Positions 1-15,000 of a stretch of DNA of 64,000 nt are shown in pieces. The stretch comes from Opisthorchis felineus (taxonomy: Eukaryota > Platyhelminthes > Trematoda > Opisthorchiida > Opisthorchiidae). The notes beneath the pieces are model-generated. The model worked only from the letters and a program-made list of their open reading frames with translations. It was not told the DNA's origin and made no database searches. The stretch's first letter is position 1. Each line of letters starts with the position of its first letter. The position numbers were made by a program, and so were the translations under genes. The stretch is taken from the NCBI GenBank assembly GCA_004794785.1, contig SJOL01007113.1, forward strand, positions 1,210,639 to 1,274,638. The letters run 5' to 3'.

Positions 1-3000
1 ACATGATATGACATCCATACGTTGCTCAACATCCTGTTTGTTACACTCACTTGTATTCATTTTAACCAAACAGCTCGGCATAACAGCCACTCACATGCTT
101 TTGAGCTCATCGCCCCAAGCATTCTCCTACAAGTTTAGCAGTCCAGTCTGTAAGACAACAGTTGTCTACTGTGAAGATTGTCCAATGCCCAAACCCATCG
201 CTACCCAACGCCCAAACCGATACTGGATCCGCACAAAACATCAGCATTACTAAGGAATTCATTCTGATCTACCAAAGGAGTGGAACATCTTTTTGGCGCA
301 TACACCATTCAGGAGATCTCCAACAACGGAATCAACTATGACGAATTCTGAAGTAGAGGCTTTAGGCGGATAAACGCAAATCCTGTTGATGCCAGGATCT
401 GAAAAATAAAAGGTAATAAAATGTAACACAAACGCTCCACCGCTTAATAAAGCGATTGCAACCTCCACTAAAAAGCTCCCATCTGCATTAACACACTAGC
501 CATCGAGGTAAGTAGTTTGCCACTGTGTGCCAACTGTCGTGACAAAAATCATGCATTTTGAGAAGTGTACTGATGATCACCAGGTGAGATACTCATATGT
601 TGGCACAAAAACGAGCTAACTAATCATGCAAGCTTGAGGCAAGCCCGAGCTTAAATGACGCCAAACCATACTGCAGTAGGGTTTTCAGCCAAGGAAAACC
701 TGAAATCCTCCATCAAACTATCCTCAACTCTATGAAAGCTCAGTCTGGAATCCTGTTGGCTCAGAAACTGTCAAATTCCGGCCTGAGAAAGCAGGTCAGA
801 TAAGCCATCCTAACCATTGCACACAAGCCAGATTACTCACCTGTAGGTACCTCATAAATCATTACACCAACGTTCAAAAACTCTTCAGCAAGCACCGAAA
901 ATTAATAAATCCTCGCCCAGAGATTACGTAGGACATAATAGCTCTCGCGGAAGAGTAACTCATTCTTGATATCACCAGTGCAGTTATTTTTCGCCAGCCC
1001 TGTCTTTCACCAGGTGTGGCAGGCAAACAATGAGCGATGGAGTTGTTCTACGCCACGGAACGAAAGAGACAAAAAATTTAACGTGGGGAACATTTGACAG
1101 AGTCCCACTAACCTGACGCGTGACCACGGTAAAATATTATAATCCTTACGTGCCGTTTCAAACTTAAGACACCTTCACTTAATCATAATTGAGGTTCAGT
1201 TTTCTTTCCTCACTTCTGGTTGAAAGTTAACTCTAATATTTTTGAATGCAAACAGAAAACGCTGTAAATACACCCGGGCACTTTTTTAACTACTAGAGAA
1301 TATCTTGAGTAAATTGACCATCTTAGATTTTAACATTCGATTCTCCAACTGAACAATAACTCATAAGCACACTGTTTAAATCCTTAGTAGTCGAGCACAA
1401 ACTGCCAATATTTCAGTTTTGCAGAGCATTATAAAATAGCGCCGTAAAACCCACAACCCACTCACTCCTGCCCAACAGCCTGTAGATCTCACTGTCAAAA
1501 TTCTTCTAAACGCCTCTGCATTCAACAAGCATGTGTTTGAAGTACCAAAAAAACTGTCATCTGAAACTGCAAAGAAGGAAGACAATTAGACCCTGCCAGC
1601 TACAGAACGATCCGTCGCTGCAGGCGAACTGAAACTTAATGGTCACCCTACAGTACTGATTTTGGCAGAAGTGGTCCTGGATTACAACCACTTAGTTGAC
1701 CAAGAACAACTAAACTAAGGACCTCAGCGCAGATAACAAAGTCTACCATAAATTATCACAGGTCCTTGGCCAGATGCACGCTTTTAAAGAAACAACCTTA
1801 CACTGTCTCTATAGGTTTCATACTGCGATGGACCTGATTCTCCCAAGAAAGATATAGGACTGCTGTCTGGGTGAGCAGAAGGAATCCAAAATGCTTGTGG
1901 CTATCCCTTGAAGTTTCACAAGACAATGGACTCTTTTGTCTCCCGCCCATTCCAATAACCTACCAGAGACCTGAAGCGTCTACCGAAAACCTAATTATGA
2001 CGGAATGGCTCTGTAAAAACCTAAGCAAATTTATTGGGAGCATTACAGTGTTCAGTGAACCCCAAGAACAGTTCACCAATGGCCTGTAGCTGACCGTCGT
2101 TTGTCAAATGGGCGGTGCGTCACGCAGTTTCCGTTCTTTTCTTGTTCTACCAAACCTAAGCTCCGGGATTGCGAATGTAACATACTTTTAACTGCAAAGA
2201 AAACCCAGGTTGTTATTCAGTAGAGCTTTCGGGATACAACCTAGTCCCAGAAGGCTGCTTCGTGTGTCAACGCAAACACACACTGGTCTTATACATCCTC
2301 TTTGAGCAAACAGAAGAAGAGGTCCCAGAAAACTCATAAGTGACTACATAACACAACATATTGTTCATGTCCTATAATCTCTGGCCTATGGGAGACAGTA
2401 GACTGCTAGAGTAAGCAGACAGAATAATTAGCAAGCTTGTCAGGGGAACCGGAAACCCGTTCTACACCGCTCACGAAGTGGTTATTAACCCTAGTTATTT
2501 GCTTACTCAGGGTTGTGCAGCAACCCCTCTTTCAATTTTCAACAACTCAAAATCCCGATACTCGTCGTGCAAGCTTCTTAGGCCCTAAAAACATGATATC
2601 TTTGTGACCACATGATAAAAGTTGCACCCAACACCGTCAGATAGGTTGTATACGCTACTCGTTTCCCCTCCATACCTCCCATTGCAAACTCCCTACTGTC
2701 CAATTTAATCTGTGCACAAAAATTGAGAGCGTTTACAGAATTTTCAGACCCTGAATATTACATCACATAACTATTATAAGCAATTTAACATTAAAGTCTT
2801 TACCTCTTTGCTAGAAAGAGAAGACTGACATTAAAAGCTCAATACAAGGTACATCTGCGCAGCCATTAGCTGAAAGCTACATTACCATGTTGTGCGACTA
2901 ATGACTAAAAGTGACCGCCAAAAAATCACCCTGATCCTCAATTATATGGAACATCAGTTCAACCCTGAAAACAAGTATAGACATGTCAGCCTAAAAATTA

Positions 3001-4595
3001 TGCCCACTGAGGCGACGGAAAGAATAGTCTAAGAACAGCTTAATGATTATACCTTTAAAATTGACCTTTCAAAACTGGTCTAACCTTGGCTTATATGACA
3101 AAATCACATATTTTAGTAATTAATGAACCAGCTGAAGAGATCTACCGGGAAGATTTGTTTGGTCAACTTGACCTTAAAAGGCTCTTGTTTTTCTATGTTT
3201 TTACTACCGTATTTAACACGTAGGTCATGTCAAATGGCAGTCAAGGTAGTTGGTTGGGTGGAAAACGTTAGTAGAGAGAGGGCACCTTGTGCGCAGCTAA
3301 GAGATTCAATATCATTCTCTACAACATTCACTGGTGATGCTCCGGATTAAACAGTTCTAGGGGTGTTTATGTTCACCAATTAAGTAAATAAACTTATAGT
3401 TAGTTGTGATAGTACACGTTTTCCTTTTTCAAAAGATATGAGAACATTAGCACTTTAGGCCGGGGTATTCAAATGCAGAATACCCAAAGAATTGCTCAAA
3501 TGGGTCAAAATATATAGGGTGCCGTTTACTTAATTACAGCTCTCTATCTTAGAAAGCAGGATGAATAAAAAAAGAATGAGGGCAAATAATTGTAAAGTCA
3601 TTGGAGAATCACTGTAAAAGTATGGATTTTCATATCACCAAAATGTTACTACACACTTCAGTGAACCATCGGCCTGAGGATTTAGGAGAGCACTTTTTTA
3701 TTACAAGTAACAGTCACAAACTTGTATAAATACGAGTCCCTTGGAACACAATTTAGCTTGGTAAATATCTAATTTGTAATTTGTTTTTAATGAGTAGCTT
3801 CACTGAGCGCAGTTCTGAAAATGGCCACAAGGTTGATAATGATGAAATGCCAGAGTTTTGGAATTTATATAATTTAGAGGGTTCTAGGCCCAAGGCGAAC
3901 CAAACCGACTTCTACAGAGTAATCAAAGTTGTAGGGTGCTATTGTGCAAATTTGAAAAATTCTAGACTGAAAGAGAACAATCAGGATGTTTTAAGGTTCA
4001 TTAACAAAATGTACACGCTTTGATCTTGTAAAAATTTACTTTTTACAACAGACTATCGAACCCAAAAATAGTTGGTGAGTTAATTCCATGCATGAGCTAG
4101 TAAAAGATATAGACATGCGAGGAGCACGAAAGAGTTGTTGCAGACCTAGCACACTTATAAATCCGTAAACCTGTCTGTTTCAGCGTGTGGTGATAAGAGT
4201 TTTTGTGCGTGGTATTTCGACTGTCCGGATTATAATTATGGCGAGCTTACCAAAGTTATAGGATCCGCCAGGATTAGCGTAAGTGGTGGGTTCCAACAAC
4301 TACCTGCCAGTAAAGGTGACAAGTGCTATATGTAATCGCCACATAAACTCAGTGCGAGCACAACATAAACTCGATATTTAAGCAAATAGCTCCGAAAACA
4401 TGTGGCAACGTACACTGTCGTAGACTGCATCTGAATTTATATTTTAACTTGGGTGTTGTCAAAAACAAAAAACGATTTTCCAACGTTGTTCTGTCAATGG
4501 ATCAAACTGTAGAAAGCACCGACATCTTCGCGCGCACAAAAATCGGAAGAGAAGCCAGAATCAGTCTCGAACCTTGCGGAAGGCCCCACTGGAAT
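1..4595. other. No recognisable gene
   Basis: AT-rich sequence dense in stops on both strands. The longest open stretches are about 60-80 codons and show no family motif, splice-bounded exon or transposon motif. I see no repeats of note. It is probably intergenic or intronic DNA. Confidence 0.5.
3781..4023 (+). CDS. Unrecognised 80-codon open frame
   Basis: This open frame reads as 80 codons and its first codon is TTG, so the start is not convincing. The predicted product is polar, with Asn, Glu and Lys in the second half, and a balanced composition that looks more protein-like than its neighbours. I see no signal peptide, membrane segment or family motif. It could be an exon of an unseen gene, the tail of a decayed transposon, or chance. 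No neighbouring exon supports it. The call rests only on openness in an otherwise stop-rich stretch. Confidence 0.15.
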   Translation: MFLMSSFTERSSENGHKVDNDEMPEFWNLYNLEGSRPKANQTDFYRVIKVVGCYCANLKNSRLKENNQDVLRFINKMYTL

Positions 4596-4650
4596 AACCA
4601 TATAGTGGGTTCGGACTGACATATGCAAGATCTGACTCCACTATATGGTT
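4596..4650. repeat. 13 bp perfect inverted repeat (hairpin)
   Basis: The arm AACCATATAGTGG (4596-4608) is matched exactly in reverse complement at 4638-4650, across a 29 nt loop. The next bases inward pair imperfectly. The symmetry is unusually good for this AT-rich region. It could be a remnant of a palindromic miniature transposon or a structured RNA segment. Confidence 0.7.
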
Positions 4651-6001
4651 TTCTTATTATATTATGGTTACTTGTCCTGCAAAAAGCACTTTAAACGAAG
4701 TGTAGGAAAAGGTCTTGTATTTTAGCATGTGGTTTGAAAATTCAGAGTGCAAAATAACTTGAATATTTACCACAATCTTGTGCTTTTCTGTGACTTTCGA
4801 ATGAAAAGCTTGAGATTGTTTATCGGTTTACATAGCTTGGCAGATGAAAAAGCGGAGCTCTATTGCAACAGATGAAGTTACTGCGAGGATGATCATGATG
4901 CAGACAGCGTTCACCAACTTGGAACTAAATTAGGCTAAAACTAAATGACTGTATATACAAGGTAAATGTAAGAGCCGTATTACACTGTGGTTGTGGGTCT
5001 TGGCTCTCCCGATCTGTAGATTTGGGCGCCTTCAAACGCTTGATCACCGGGTTGCCTGTATCACATAAAAGTCTTAGCTGACTGCAATGGGCGGGTAAGT
5101 CATTAGTGTAAAGTTACGCATTCGCTAATAATCTGAATCATTAAAGAGGAAGATTTAGCTCAGTGGGTTAATGAGATATGCAATAAATGTGTTAAACTAC
5201 CGTCTACCCAAAAAAGCGTTGTATTCTGTCCTAAGCAGCTGACAGCGAAATATTCTTAAGAAACAGGTGATGACAGGTAAACGTGGAATGAAAGCGGCTA
5301 CAGTCAAGACGAGTGCTGTAAGATCTTTTTGCCTTTCTGGCTGTGGCCTGCGTGAGCTTCTTTTCAGGTGGCTGAAAATCATGCAGGGCGTAGTACGCGG
5401 GCAATCACAGTAGCGCGCAAATAGTTCCTAACCGGAATGCTTGGCTAGAGTTCATCTGTCATTGTATGCTAGGATTATTTCCGGTGATATTCGCGAACAT
5501 CACTGAGTTGATTCTTACTACAGAGCCTTAATTTGATGTGATTACCGGATTTGTTCATTTTGAACCCGTTCAAAGTTATAGACAAATTATTGTTGATTGC
5601 GTTTTGTAAAAATATAGGGATTCCTTTCGCTAAGTCCCTTCTCTTTTCTGTCCTCTCTACTTTTTACTGTTTTTCCTCGTCCCTGCATGGTAGTAAAACA
5701 TAGCATGTCTTACTGTTGTGTTGTCTTCAGTAAGAACGATGATGTGTTTGCTTCCCCGTTGTGACATAATAGATGGGTGCACAATGATTTGGCGCTTTGA
5801 TTCTCCAGTATCAGTCTCAGGTTGTCACTTCCAAGCCACATATCCACCAAACGTTCTATAGAACTGGCAACTGCTTTTATGACAAATGATAAGACACTCA
5901 GCAAAACAGATTGACAGCCCGCCAGTGATCGTAAGACCATCCAACTTCGTCAAAGATCAAGTAGGCCGGGAACCTTGTTATTTTTATCTTTCAATTTTTT
6001 C
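4651..6001. other. No recognisable gene
   Basis: Only short open frames are present. A tRNA box-A-like string (TTAGCTCAGTGG) occurs at about 5156-5167 without a matching box B. Nothing else stands out. Confidence 0.5.
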
Positions 6002-6033
6002 TTGGCCTGTTCAGCTACTCTGAACAGGACCAA
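6002..6033. repeat. Short strong hairpin
   Basis: CCTGTTCAG (6006-6014) and CTGAACAGG (6020-6028) are perfect reverse complements across a 5 nt loop. The stem extends outward by TTGG/CCAA with one bulged A. It resembles a structured RNA or the centre of a palindromic element. It is not followed by a clear T-run terminator on either strand. Confidence 0.65.
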
Positions 6034-9000
6034 TCAAAAAGTGTGAAGTTTTCATGATGTTAGTCAGCAGCAGGACCTCGGTAAATTTTTTCTGGAACAA
6101 TTTGAGTCCTGCCCAAAAAGTCGCCCTCCGGCGTCCATAAAGTTAGTGATCCACATCCGTGTTAATGTCGTTAACATAAGGAATAAAAAGTAAGAAATCA
6201 TATGATTATTCTTGACATAATCTGATAATAGATTCTTACCTTGCAAATGGCAAACATTTTGCTTCAGTGGTGTACCCTATTCCATTTAGTTTTCCAATCT
6301 GCGTGGACGTTGAAGTGCTGACGTACGCACCACAGGAGGCTCTTCTAAAGTAAAAAAGTGCAATGTCTGTAACTATTCCAAGATCTTAGGTCCCTGCGTG
6401 GCTGCCGTGGAGTGGTTGAGGATACTTCACCTTGGACCTGTCCTTGAATTCCACGCCAGACATTACTTAGCATCCTATGTCCCTGAAATTGCTGTTTTCG
6501 GATTCACTCAGTCAAATTTTCTAACGATGCGCACTCCAAAAGCAGATGCGTTAGCAGTTAAAGAGAACCATAATGCTATTTTTGTAGGACGGAATTTGCG
6601 ATTCCATATTTGTATTTCAGTATCAGTCGTTCGTTTTATGCGAAAGCTGGCATAGTACCATAGGTACCTGAAAAACAGGCAAGGCTAAATTTTTAGTACA
6701 AGTGTATGAAGGCAGTTTCTCCCACAAGCTTTACGGAAGGTCGGAATTTCTTCACGAGTGTCCCATAACCAGGTAATTTTACTGAGGAATGTCCATACTA
6801 AGCAAAATATTTAGCAAATATTACTGTGCCATCGAATAGCAATTAGACATTCAGTGTACACTGAAACAGAAGCTATCGTAGTTCCCTCATTGGAAAATGA
6901 AAGTTGCCTTTCTCGGTTTGATTATACAGGTAGTTAAAAGTCTTAGGGAGACGTTGATGAACGGTGAATTCAAATCGAATGGACACGTGAAAGAATTTTT
7001 CGGATCTAGGCCCTTTACTGAATCCATGAATCAGAATGTATCGCTCAAGCTGTGCTAAAATGTCTACCAGCATAGTAACTCCAGCGTTTCGAAGAGCCAT
7101 TGTGCGACCTATAATAAGGCGAGTTGTACATTTTCAGAATCAGCCTCTCTGATCAGTAAGCTTTAGAAACGTTGGACAAAAGATGTAGTCGGGACGATGT
7201 TGATTCTATAGGTTTGACTCTTCCAAGACTTTTTTTAGGGGTCAGATGTGATATCAGTCAACAGGCGCAACATTCTTAACAAAACAAGACATTGTAAACA
7301 CTTTTAGCGAAATTATCCTTTCAAATTCTGTAGATGAACAAAATTTTATTCAACATGCCCTACTGGGAATAACACATCCTTAGGAGTTTACTCTTAAGTG
7401 TGGGGTGGTAATATTAAGTTGTTGGATTTCAAATTACTCTGTAGGTTACCTCTGAGATTCTGTCATCCGCACACGAGATGTGTTTTAAAAGTCACTGCTG
7501 ATCAGAATTTTTATAGTCACGCTGGCTCTTCTGAGGTGGTGTGAATAGTGAATAGTGGTGAATGAATAAGGTTTTGCTGTACAGATGCCGCCGCAGAATC
7601 CAAAAGTTATTTTATCGAACAGATTCCTATACATCCGTTATCTTCACATCCGTAATCCTTTGCAAAAATTCGATTTGCCCTTTGGTTAAACCATGAACTT
7701 TAGAAAAGGTGTTATTCGTTATCGGGCTATTATCATAGGCAAAGTAAATGAGCTGGAGAGTTTTGTTATCTACGAAATTAAGGAGTAAAATTCATGTCCT
7801 TTTATAAATTTATGTGAGTGGTTGAGAGCGCCGCGTTGTGTGGTTTATCATGGAATCTTTGGGTTTAATTCCATAAAGTGCTTTAAAAGTTTAGGTTGGC
7901 CTACGCAAACTTTTTATTCAGGTGTCTTTCTGGAAGAAAGGTATAAAAACACAAGAATCTGAAAACCAACCCATAAAAACAATGTGTAAGAGAAAGACCC
8001 ATGTAACTGCTTGTGAATTTATATCGAATGGCATGGAACATTTAGTGTCTATTTAGGTGTAGAATCCAGGCACATTGTTATTTGCTACATTTGTGTCAAA
8101 CGCTTGTTTTCAACCCGTCTCAACTGGCTCCTTCTAGCGTGATTTAATAAACAACAACTCAAAAGCTGAAGACTCATAAACAAAGAAGGATCGACTTGCA
8201 GAGATGTGCGCGTCTTATGTGTGATTGAGGAGGCATGTACCAAATAATTCGCTGTCACGCGAAGCGTTCAGTCGTTGCCCATTAGAAGTTTCGATTTTAA
8301 GGGTTATTATCAAGAATTGTTACCCACCAGCCATCAGTTCCAAACCACAATAACAAGAGTCCCCAGATGAGAATTTCTACCTTACGAAATAGTTAGCGTT
8401 TACTTTTTAATTGTTGTTCAAAAACATTTATCTATTTGAGACGAGTGAGCGTGCGACTGATGGCTATTCACTCTTTAAATCCCCACCTTCTGGCAGCAAA
8501 GGCAGACAACGAAACGGAAAATGCTTATAAATTTGTGTACAACTAAAATTATTTATCCAAAACCATGTCACCTGCGACAATCAGGAGAGAATTTCGCCTG
8601 CCCGTTATTCGTTGTTTTATACTGTTTTAATCCTAACTGCAGTTATGCATTTTTTCTCATTTTCTGGCGGGTATTTACTGACATCCCTCCATTCTCGTTT
8701 AACTTGTTGATCAGATGGCAGAAAATTGCAGAAAGGATATAATGTTTGACATCTTTTAAAACGTGCGTTTTCCTGGTTAGAATTAAAGCAGGAGTGATTA
8801 TTGTGTTGCATATTGATGGGAAATCATAAAGCGAAAGACGGCGTTTTGTGAAGCTCTGCTGCTAACGTCCTAATTGTCCAATAATATTTAGTCCACCCAA
8901 ATGAAATGCTCAGCGCACAAGCTACTCGGCTCCGTTCGTGCCAAATACGGTATAAATACCCTCAGAAAAGATAAGGACAAAGTGAATCTTGCACCATGTG

Positions 9001-12000
9001 ACACAAATTAATACATCATATACGGCATTTCAGTGTTTTCTGCCTGCGCCGATCACACAGTGATAAGTGTCCACAATATACGACCTCGGATAACTCAGTA
9101 TGATTTTAATCAAAGATTCGTTTTAGTCTTCAACCGCGTGTTGGTCAGGCGGAAAAGTAGACTGACAGCCCTGTCAGGAGGCATACTCACTTTGGCATCT
9201 CTTTGATCTACTGGCTGGTATAGGTGCATATCATTGCCAGGCTTGTTATATGTGAATGTCGCTGACTAACACAACCAGACTGCGAAAGACACTCCAAAAA
9301 GAGGCCGATTCGAAAGACACCGCAATTTGCATGCATGTTCTGCCCTGTCGGTATGCTGAAACAAAACTTACCAATGAACTAGGACTTCATGACGCTAGTG
9401 TGGCTGCTAAGATTTGAGCGACAACCTGGTAGATGGTGCTTAGAGTGTCAAACAGCCAGGCTAGTATTGTAAGCAGAACGGTCTAAAAACCTAGATTATA
9501 AAAAGACCATTACTGTTACTAAATAAACAGTTCATTACTGTTTCGGAGAATGATAAATTCATGCGTAGTAAAGGAATAAAGCATCACATCACTGTGTACA
9601 TCTTACAAGATCTAAAATGTTTGTTGGTGCAAATAAAATTGTGTGGGTAGTATGTGTCGGTAGTTAAGATGGGTGGTTTACGGCTCAACTGCAAATGAGT
9701 GCAGAACGTTGTGGTCTTGTGGTAGTCTTCAGAGAATGTGGAAAACCAAAGCACCGTTTAGTGTGTTATACAATTTGCGACTTGAATGCAGAGGATAAGA
9801 ACGTATGAATTTTGATGCTAAAAAGTTACGTGAAGAGGCTGAATAAGTGCGCGCTTAGCAAATCACTTATTTTCTGCCGTGATATGTTGACTATCTATGT
9901 AGTGCTTGAAATCGGACAATGTTAAGTTTGTCTCTGTGCGTTGATCTAGCTTCTTCAAAAACAAGGCAGTTAAGTCATTTTTTAGCCGGAAGTAGCAAGC
10001 ACATAAACCAATGGCTACAACTTCTCTCAATGACAGCTTTGATTATCTTCACCGTTTTCTAAGCGATCACCCAGTAAACCGGAAGAATAATGTTTTGTGG
10101 AAGTTTTGCAAAATCCTCGTCGAAACTAGACCTTTCGTAAGAACTCTAGCTAAAAAGCAGGTTTCTCACCGTTACTTCTATAGAACGTAGTTTCTTTTAT
10201 GTTTGTAATTTATGTCATAAATTAAACGCTCCTACCTCGGTTATTTCACTTGAAATTGGCCCAGTGATAGGTTAAACAGTTCTTTTAAAAGGCGAGTAGG
10301 GACACATCATTTCTTTGGCATTATCAGGTAAGCCTGTATATTTTTTGACGTCCAATGGAACATACAAATTAGGATTTAAGTCGGGATCTAGATATAGTCC
10401 AAAGGAGCATAGCAGCCGACTAGGAAACGCCACCTAGTAGAGCCCAAATCATATGGTGAGGCCCGTACCGTCAGCTAAGCAGGGGAAAAGAAACTGCATT
10501 TTTGCTGAATTTCCATTGTCACGGTCGGCTGTTGAGTGCGCAAATGTTTTAGCTATATCAGGTCTACAAACACTCAGTACTTTCTGGAGATCTTTGTTCA
10601 AGAGCAGACCAGTTTAGAGGAGTGTGAAGCGCGAACCAAGGACTACACCTGTAATTTATTACAGCCCAGTGAGTTTTAGAAGAAGAACATTTCTAGAGGG
10701 AAGATACGAGTTGAGTCATGTGAAAATGATCTAGGACCTTTACTTATAAGAAGAAGCCAGTCAGTAATTATAAAAATTTCATTGCTTTTTTTCAATTCAC
10801 TGAATTACCAGGTAATAACTATATCCCAACAATCCGTTACCGAGCGTATTTCTGAGGACTTTATTTCTGGTTCGCCAGTATTATGCCACGTAACACGGAG
10901 CTACTGAACCAATCACCGAGTGTCATTTTACAATTATAATTGTAGAGTAACCTTTAAGAGGAACCGCTTCCTCATTACATTGCTTTCATTTGCAAATTAA
11001 TAAAACAAACCATCAACTTTGTCCTAATCATATTCTACAAAAAATTTTGTTTTGGCTAAAATGCTTCTAGTGTGCCGCAGGTCCCACCATTCTTTCTGAC
11101 AGTCCAGCAATGCGGCTTCAAGGTAGAGTATTGTCTATCTGCGTTTTGTTTGGAGTTAGCCAATCAATTAAACTTTGGCACTTCCTGGATTTCATTTCTG
11201 AAAGCCTTATCTGTGGAGCAGTCCCAGAAGTCCAGAATTTTGTTAGCATGTACTTCAACATGTATTTCAAAGACCTGCTAAACTTATTTTTGGTCTTAGT
11301 ATGCCTTATGGTGAAGAGCTGTTCACGACAGCACGAAGGACACCCATACTACTTACGGTTAAGCGTACTCCCCTATGACTTTCCTCTGCGCATGTCCGAA
11401 ATTTAAACTTGTCTTACTTGAACTTGTTCAGAAATGGGGATCAAAAGTTGACTGATTCTGACAGTATCCTGGTTTATACGTTGTGTTTAGGCTTCACTTG
11501 ACTCTATAGCAATGCGTATAATGGATCTTGAAAGCCTCTGACTATGGTGGATCCAAGTGAACCAGCATTTAAAAAGTACGAATGACTGCGCATTTAGTAA
11601 AACGACAGATTCAAAAAAGAGACTAGGTCACGAAGGGTTTTGTGATAACATTGGTCTCAATTTTTCCAGTCCTAATAGCAGTGTTTCTCACTAGGAATCT
11701 CCCCCAAGCGTGGATACTTCCTGTCAATCTTGACTAAGTGCAAACATACGGGGCAAGACCAACCCAAGAAAATGCAAACGTCCCTTTTCATCTGATGCCG
11801 TCATTTTTAGGGTTACTATGCAGTCACCGACTGAATTTTAGTCCGGCGTTTGGGAGTTTAGTTAACACATGCTGTGCAATTCCGCAACATGTGTCCAACT
11901 TCTTTGGTAGCCAATAACGTCCACAGGACAACAGTTAGGCGTCCTGAATTTTGGCTACTCATAAAGCTACAGTGTTATTTAGACCCACTGTAACTCAAAA

Positions 12001-15000
12001 GAACTGGGATACAATAAGATTAACACCCTCGTTATTGCCAACTGCTGATCATAACTTACACGCATAGCGCTTGTATAGCCAAACCCAACCTGCTGGGCGA
12101 CTAAGCGAATGTGGAACCCTACAGGAAATGTCTTCACTTGTTTCTATCACCGATGTGCTGAAACTGTTGGTTACCCTCAATTAGTTGGACAACAGGGGGA
12201 ACTCTTTGCCAAAGTAGATACCACAAGCTAACGTACGGTGGCACTGTGGGTATAATACCCAATAACACTCCGCGAAACTTAATAATGGTGATTACAAGAG
12301 ACTTGTCAGAACAAGGAGTAGCAGCTGAGCTACCTGTTCGGGTGCTATCTTTCACAAACGAGGACTTTACTTTAATTCCATTAACTTGTTTCCAGGTCAG
12401 GGTGTTGCTGTATAGCATCCTGCGCACCTAAGACACCGCGTTGTTGTTACATGTGACTTATCAAAACGAGATTTCTTTGTTCTTGTTCAGATTTGGCTTA
12501 TACATCGCTTGTGATTTGTGACGTTGCTGAGATATCCTCATCTTCTCGGCACCGGTGTTTTATTCTAAAATGACACAGTGTAACGGTGCAAGTATTCTGC
12601 GCAATCGGCGCTTGATAACCGATTGCAGAAGACAGAACTATTACCAAAAGTGTAGGATAATCTTTTGCTTGAGCAATTCAAAATGCGGCTTGGTTTAGAG
12701 CGGCAAACTGATATCTCTTCGATGAGCAACCATGGATGGCTTTTAAGGTAAAATCAATTACCTCTTTTACAGGACTTGCGGTTTGGTGGGAATTGTTTAC
12801 TAGGGAAGATCCTAAACCATGTGAAAACAATCAGAGGTTTCTACAGTCTAGAGATTTCCGGTGTAGCTTTTTTCAAAGAAGCGTTAAGGAGCCTTCGAAC
12901 AGTCATTGGATTGCACTGGTTCTTTTGTTTGTCACTGTAAGTGACCCGGTTTCCATAGAATAGGTACCTGAGTAAGGTTCGATGTGCGTCTCACTATTTT
13001 AAGGTTGCCTTTACCTGTTATCACTGTGTTAGCGACCAGTGATTTCGGTATCACTTTCTCGTCACCGCAATAAAAAGCTTCATCAATAAACCAACAACAC
13101 GTGCCTTCTGTATAGAGAACAATAGAAATAAAAGCTGCGGTACGATGGCTGAAACTCGATTATACGGGGCACTTTTGTCTCTAGATCGGTTCACTAGACT
13201 GATGTAAATAGATCGGTCGAATGTTTGAAATTTAAACCAATATTTCCTCATCATCATTTGCCTGTAATTATTCCTTTTATCCACAACAAATAGGAGGCAT
13301 ATGCCTGAGGGTTTTGGAGGCCTGAACTGCCAGTTCACCGTACGCATAGGCAAAAGATCTATATTCATCTAATGACGTTCATTTTGGGCAAAAGATTCCA
13401 CAATGGATATGAACTTCTGGAGGTCTCATCTCATATTCACAAATCCAGCTAAAATCTGTTCCATGGTTTGACAATTCTGTGTTCGGTTAATTTCCGATAA
13501 ACAACATCAATCAGTAGCTAGCTGGTATGGATAAGTGAACGACTAGTTACTTGTTTGGCCACTCACTAAATTACGGGATGCTTTAGTTATCCTGATGGAA
13601 TTCCATTATTATCATTAACTCAACATGCAATTGAGACCTAAATTGGTCTATATCAGGAACGCAAATAACTAGGTGATTTGTCCTATCTCAGAACACCTAG
13701 TCAAACAATTTCCTTTCAAGTAAAGAAGTCGAAACTCGGCTTGTTGGATTTCTTTTAATTCCAAGTTTTTATTCAACTGTTACCTTTAAAGGTACGGCTT
13801 ATTCACCTGATGAATTTCATGCTTATTTATGAGGTGAGTAACTTGAAACTTAGTGGCACGCTTTAGAAGTAAAGTCGTTAAAGCTACCTCCTAGTCAGCT
13901 TGTGCAAATAGATTGTTTAAATTTGAAGGAATATTTTTGGCTACCGAAAGTTCTTTGGTTAAATTTTTAGTAAATTTGTCAGACTGCGCTATGCTTAGAT
14001 CATTAAAAGGGTGGATTTTTGAACATCAAAGCAGAGCGATGTCTTCCGTATTACACTCGTTGAGCATTGCTAATGTAAGCTGCATTTTTCGTAAACAGAA
14101 GTGAATCTTAGAAGCAAGATAAATAGGTTCATGCGATTATTTCGATCATTGATGTTCGTCAATTGCACTCCATATCTGACTCTGAGCACGTGATTTTTCA
14201 GCAATTATGTTGCACAGGCGCTCTTAGGTGCTACACATAAGAGGAGCTTAATAATGGCTTAAGTGAGCTGTTTCGCTGAAAGTTATGCTTTGACCGCGTA
14301 TTGCCAAACCTCAAAAGATTTATGCAGAGTACAAATTCTGTTAGTTTTCACATGTCGCTGTGGGGACAAAATAGCATGTGTAATAACTGCCAGTTTAGTT
14401 AGACTGCTTGGTTTCCTGGGCTGATTGCATGTATGTATTTTCAAATAAACTTATCTGCAAACCAGTTTTTTTGCGAGGGAATTACAGCTGAACCCTCCGT
14501 TTATGTAAGTTTTCTAATGAATGTTCCGTATAAAGTACTCTTGAGGGTGCAATTGGGACGATGTTCAGGATATCGCTAATTTATCTAGACGGAACCTACC
14601 ACCCATAAGGTTGTTGAAAACTCTTTGGGAGGCAGCGATCGAGTTTGCCTTCTTGTGGCCCAGCATGTAGGCGCAGTCCCTTAGTTTCCTCCAAACTTGT
14701 GATGTAATTGAACTAAATTAGGATGCAATTAACGAACTTCACTCAGTTGCCAACTCATCTGGTTTTAACGGGAGACTAAACTGAATCTCAGCCGAATCCC
14801 TCATTTATGATGGTTATTTTAACAGAATGTGTTATACAAGGCGCCTCATTTGGCATGATATTAGAGATAGTTCAGTACACCGTCTTAACGAGCCCTTCGC
14901 CAGTGCACAGCTAACGTACCTGGCAGTATGTCTATTTATGTGTGGCTCAGTTGATTCTATTGGCCGTCAATCAGGATCAGCCAAATTACGCACTAGCCAA

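Noticed and set aside
5156..5195. tRNA gene or SINE suggested by TTAGCTCAGTGG
   Set aside because: There is no box B at the required distance and no acceptor stem; a box-A-like 12-mer alone is not enough.
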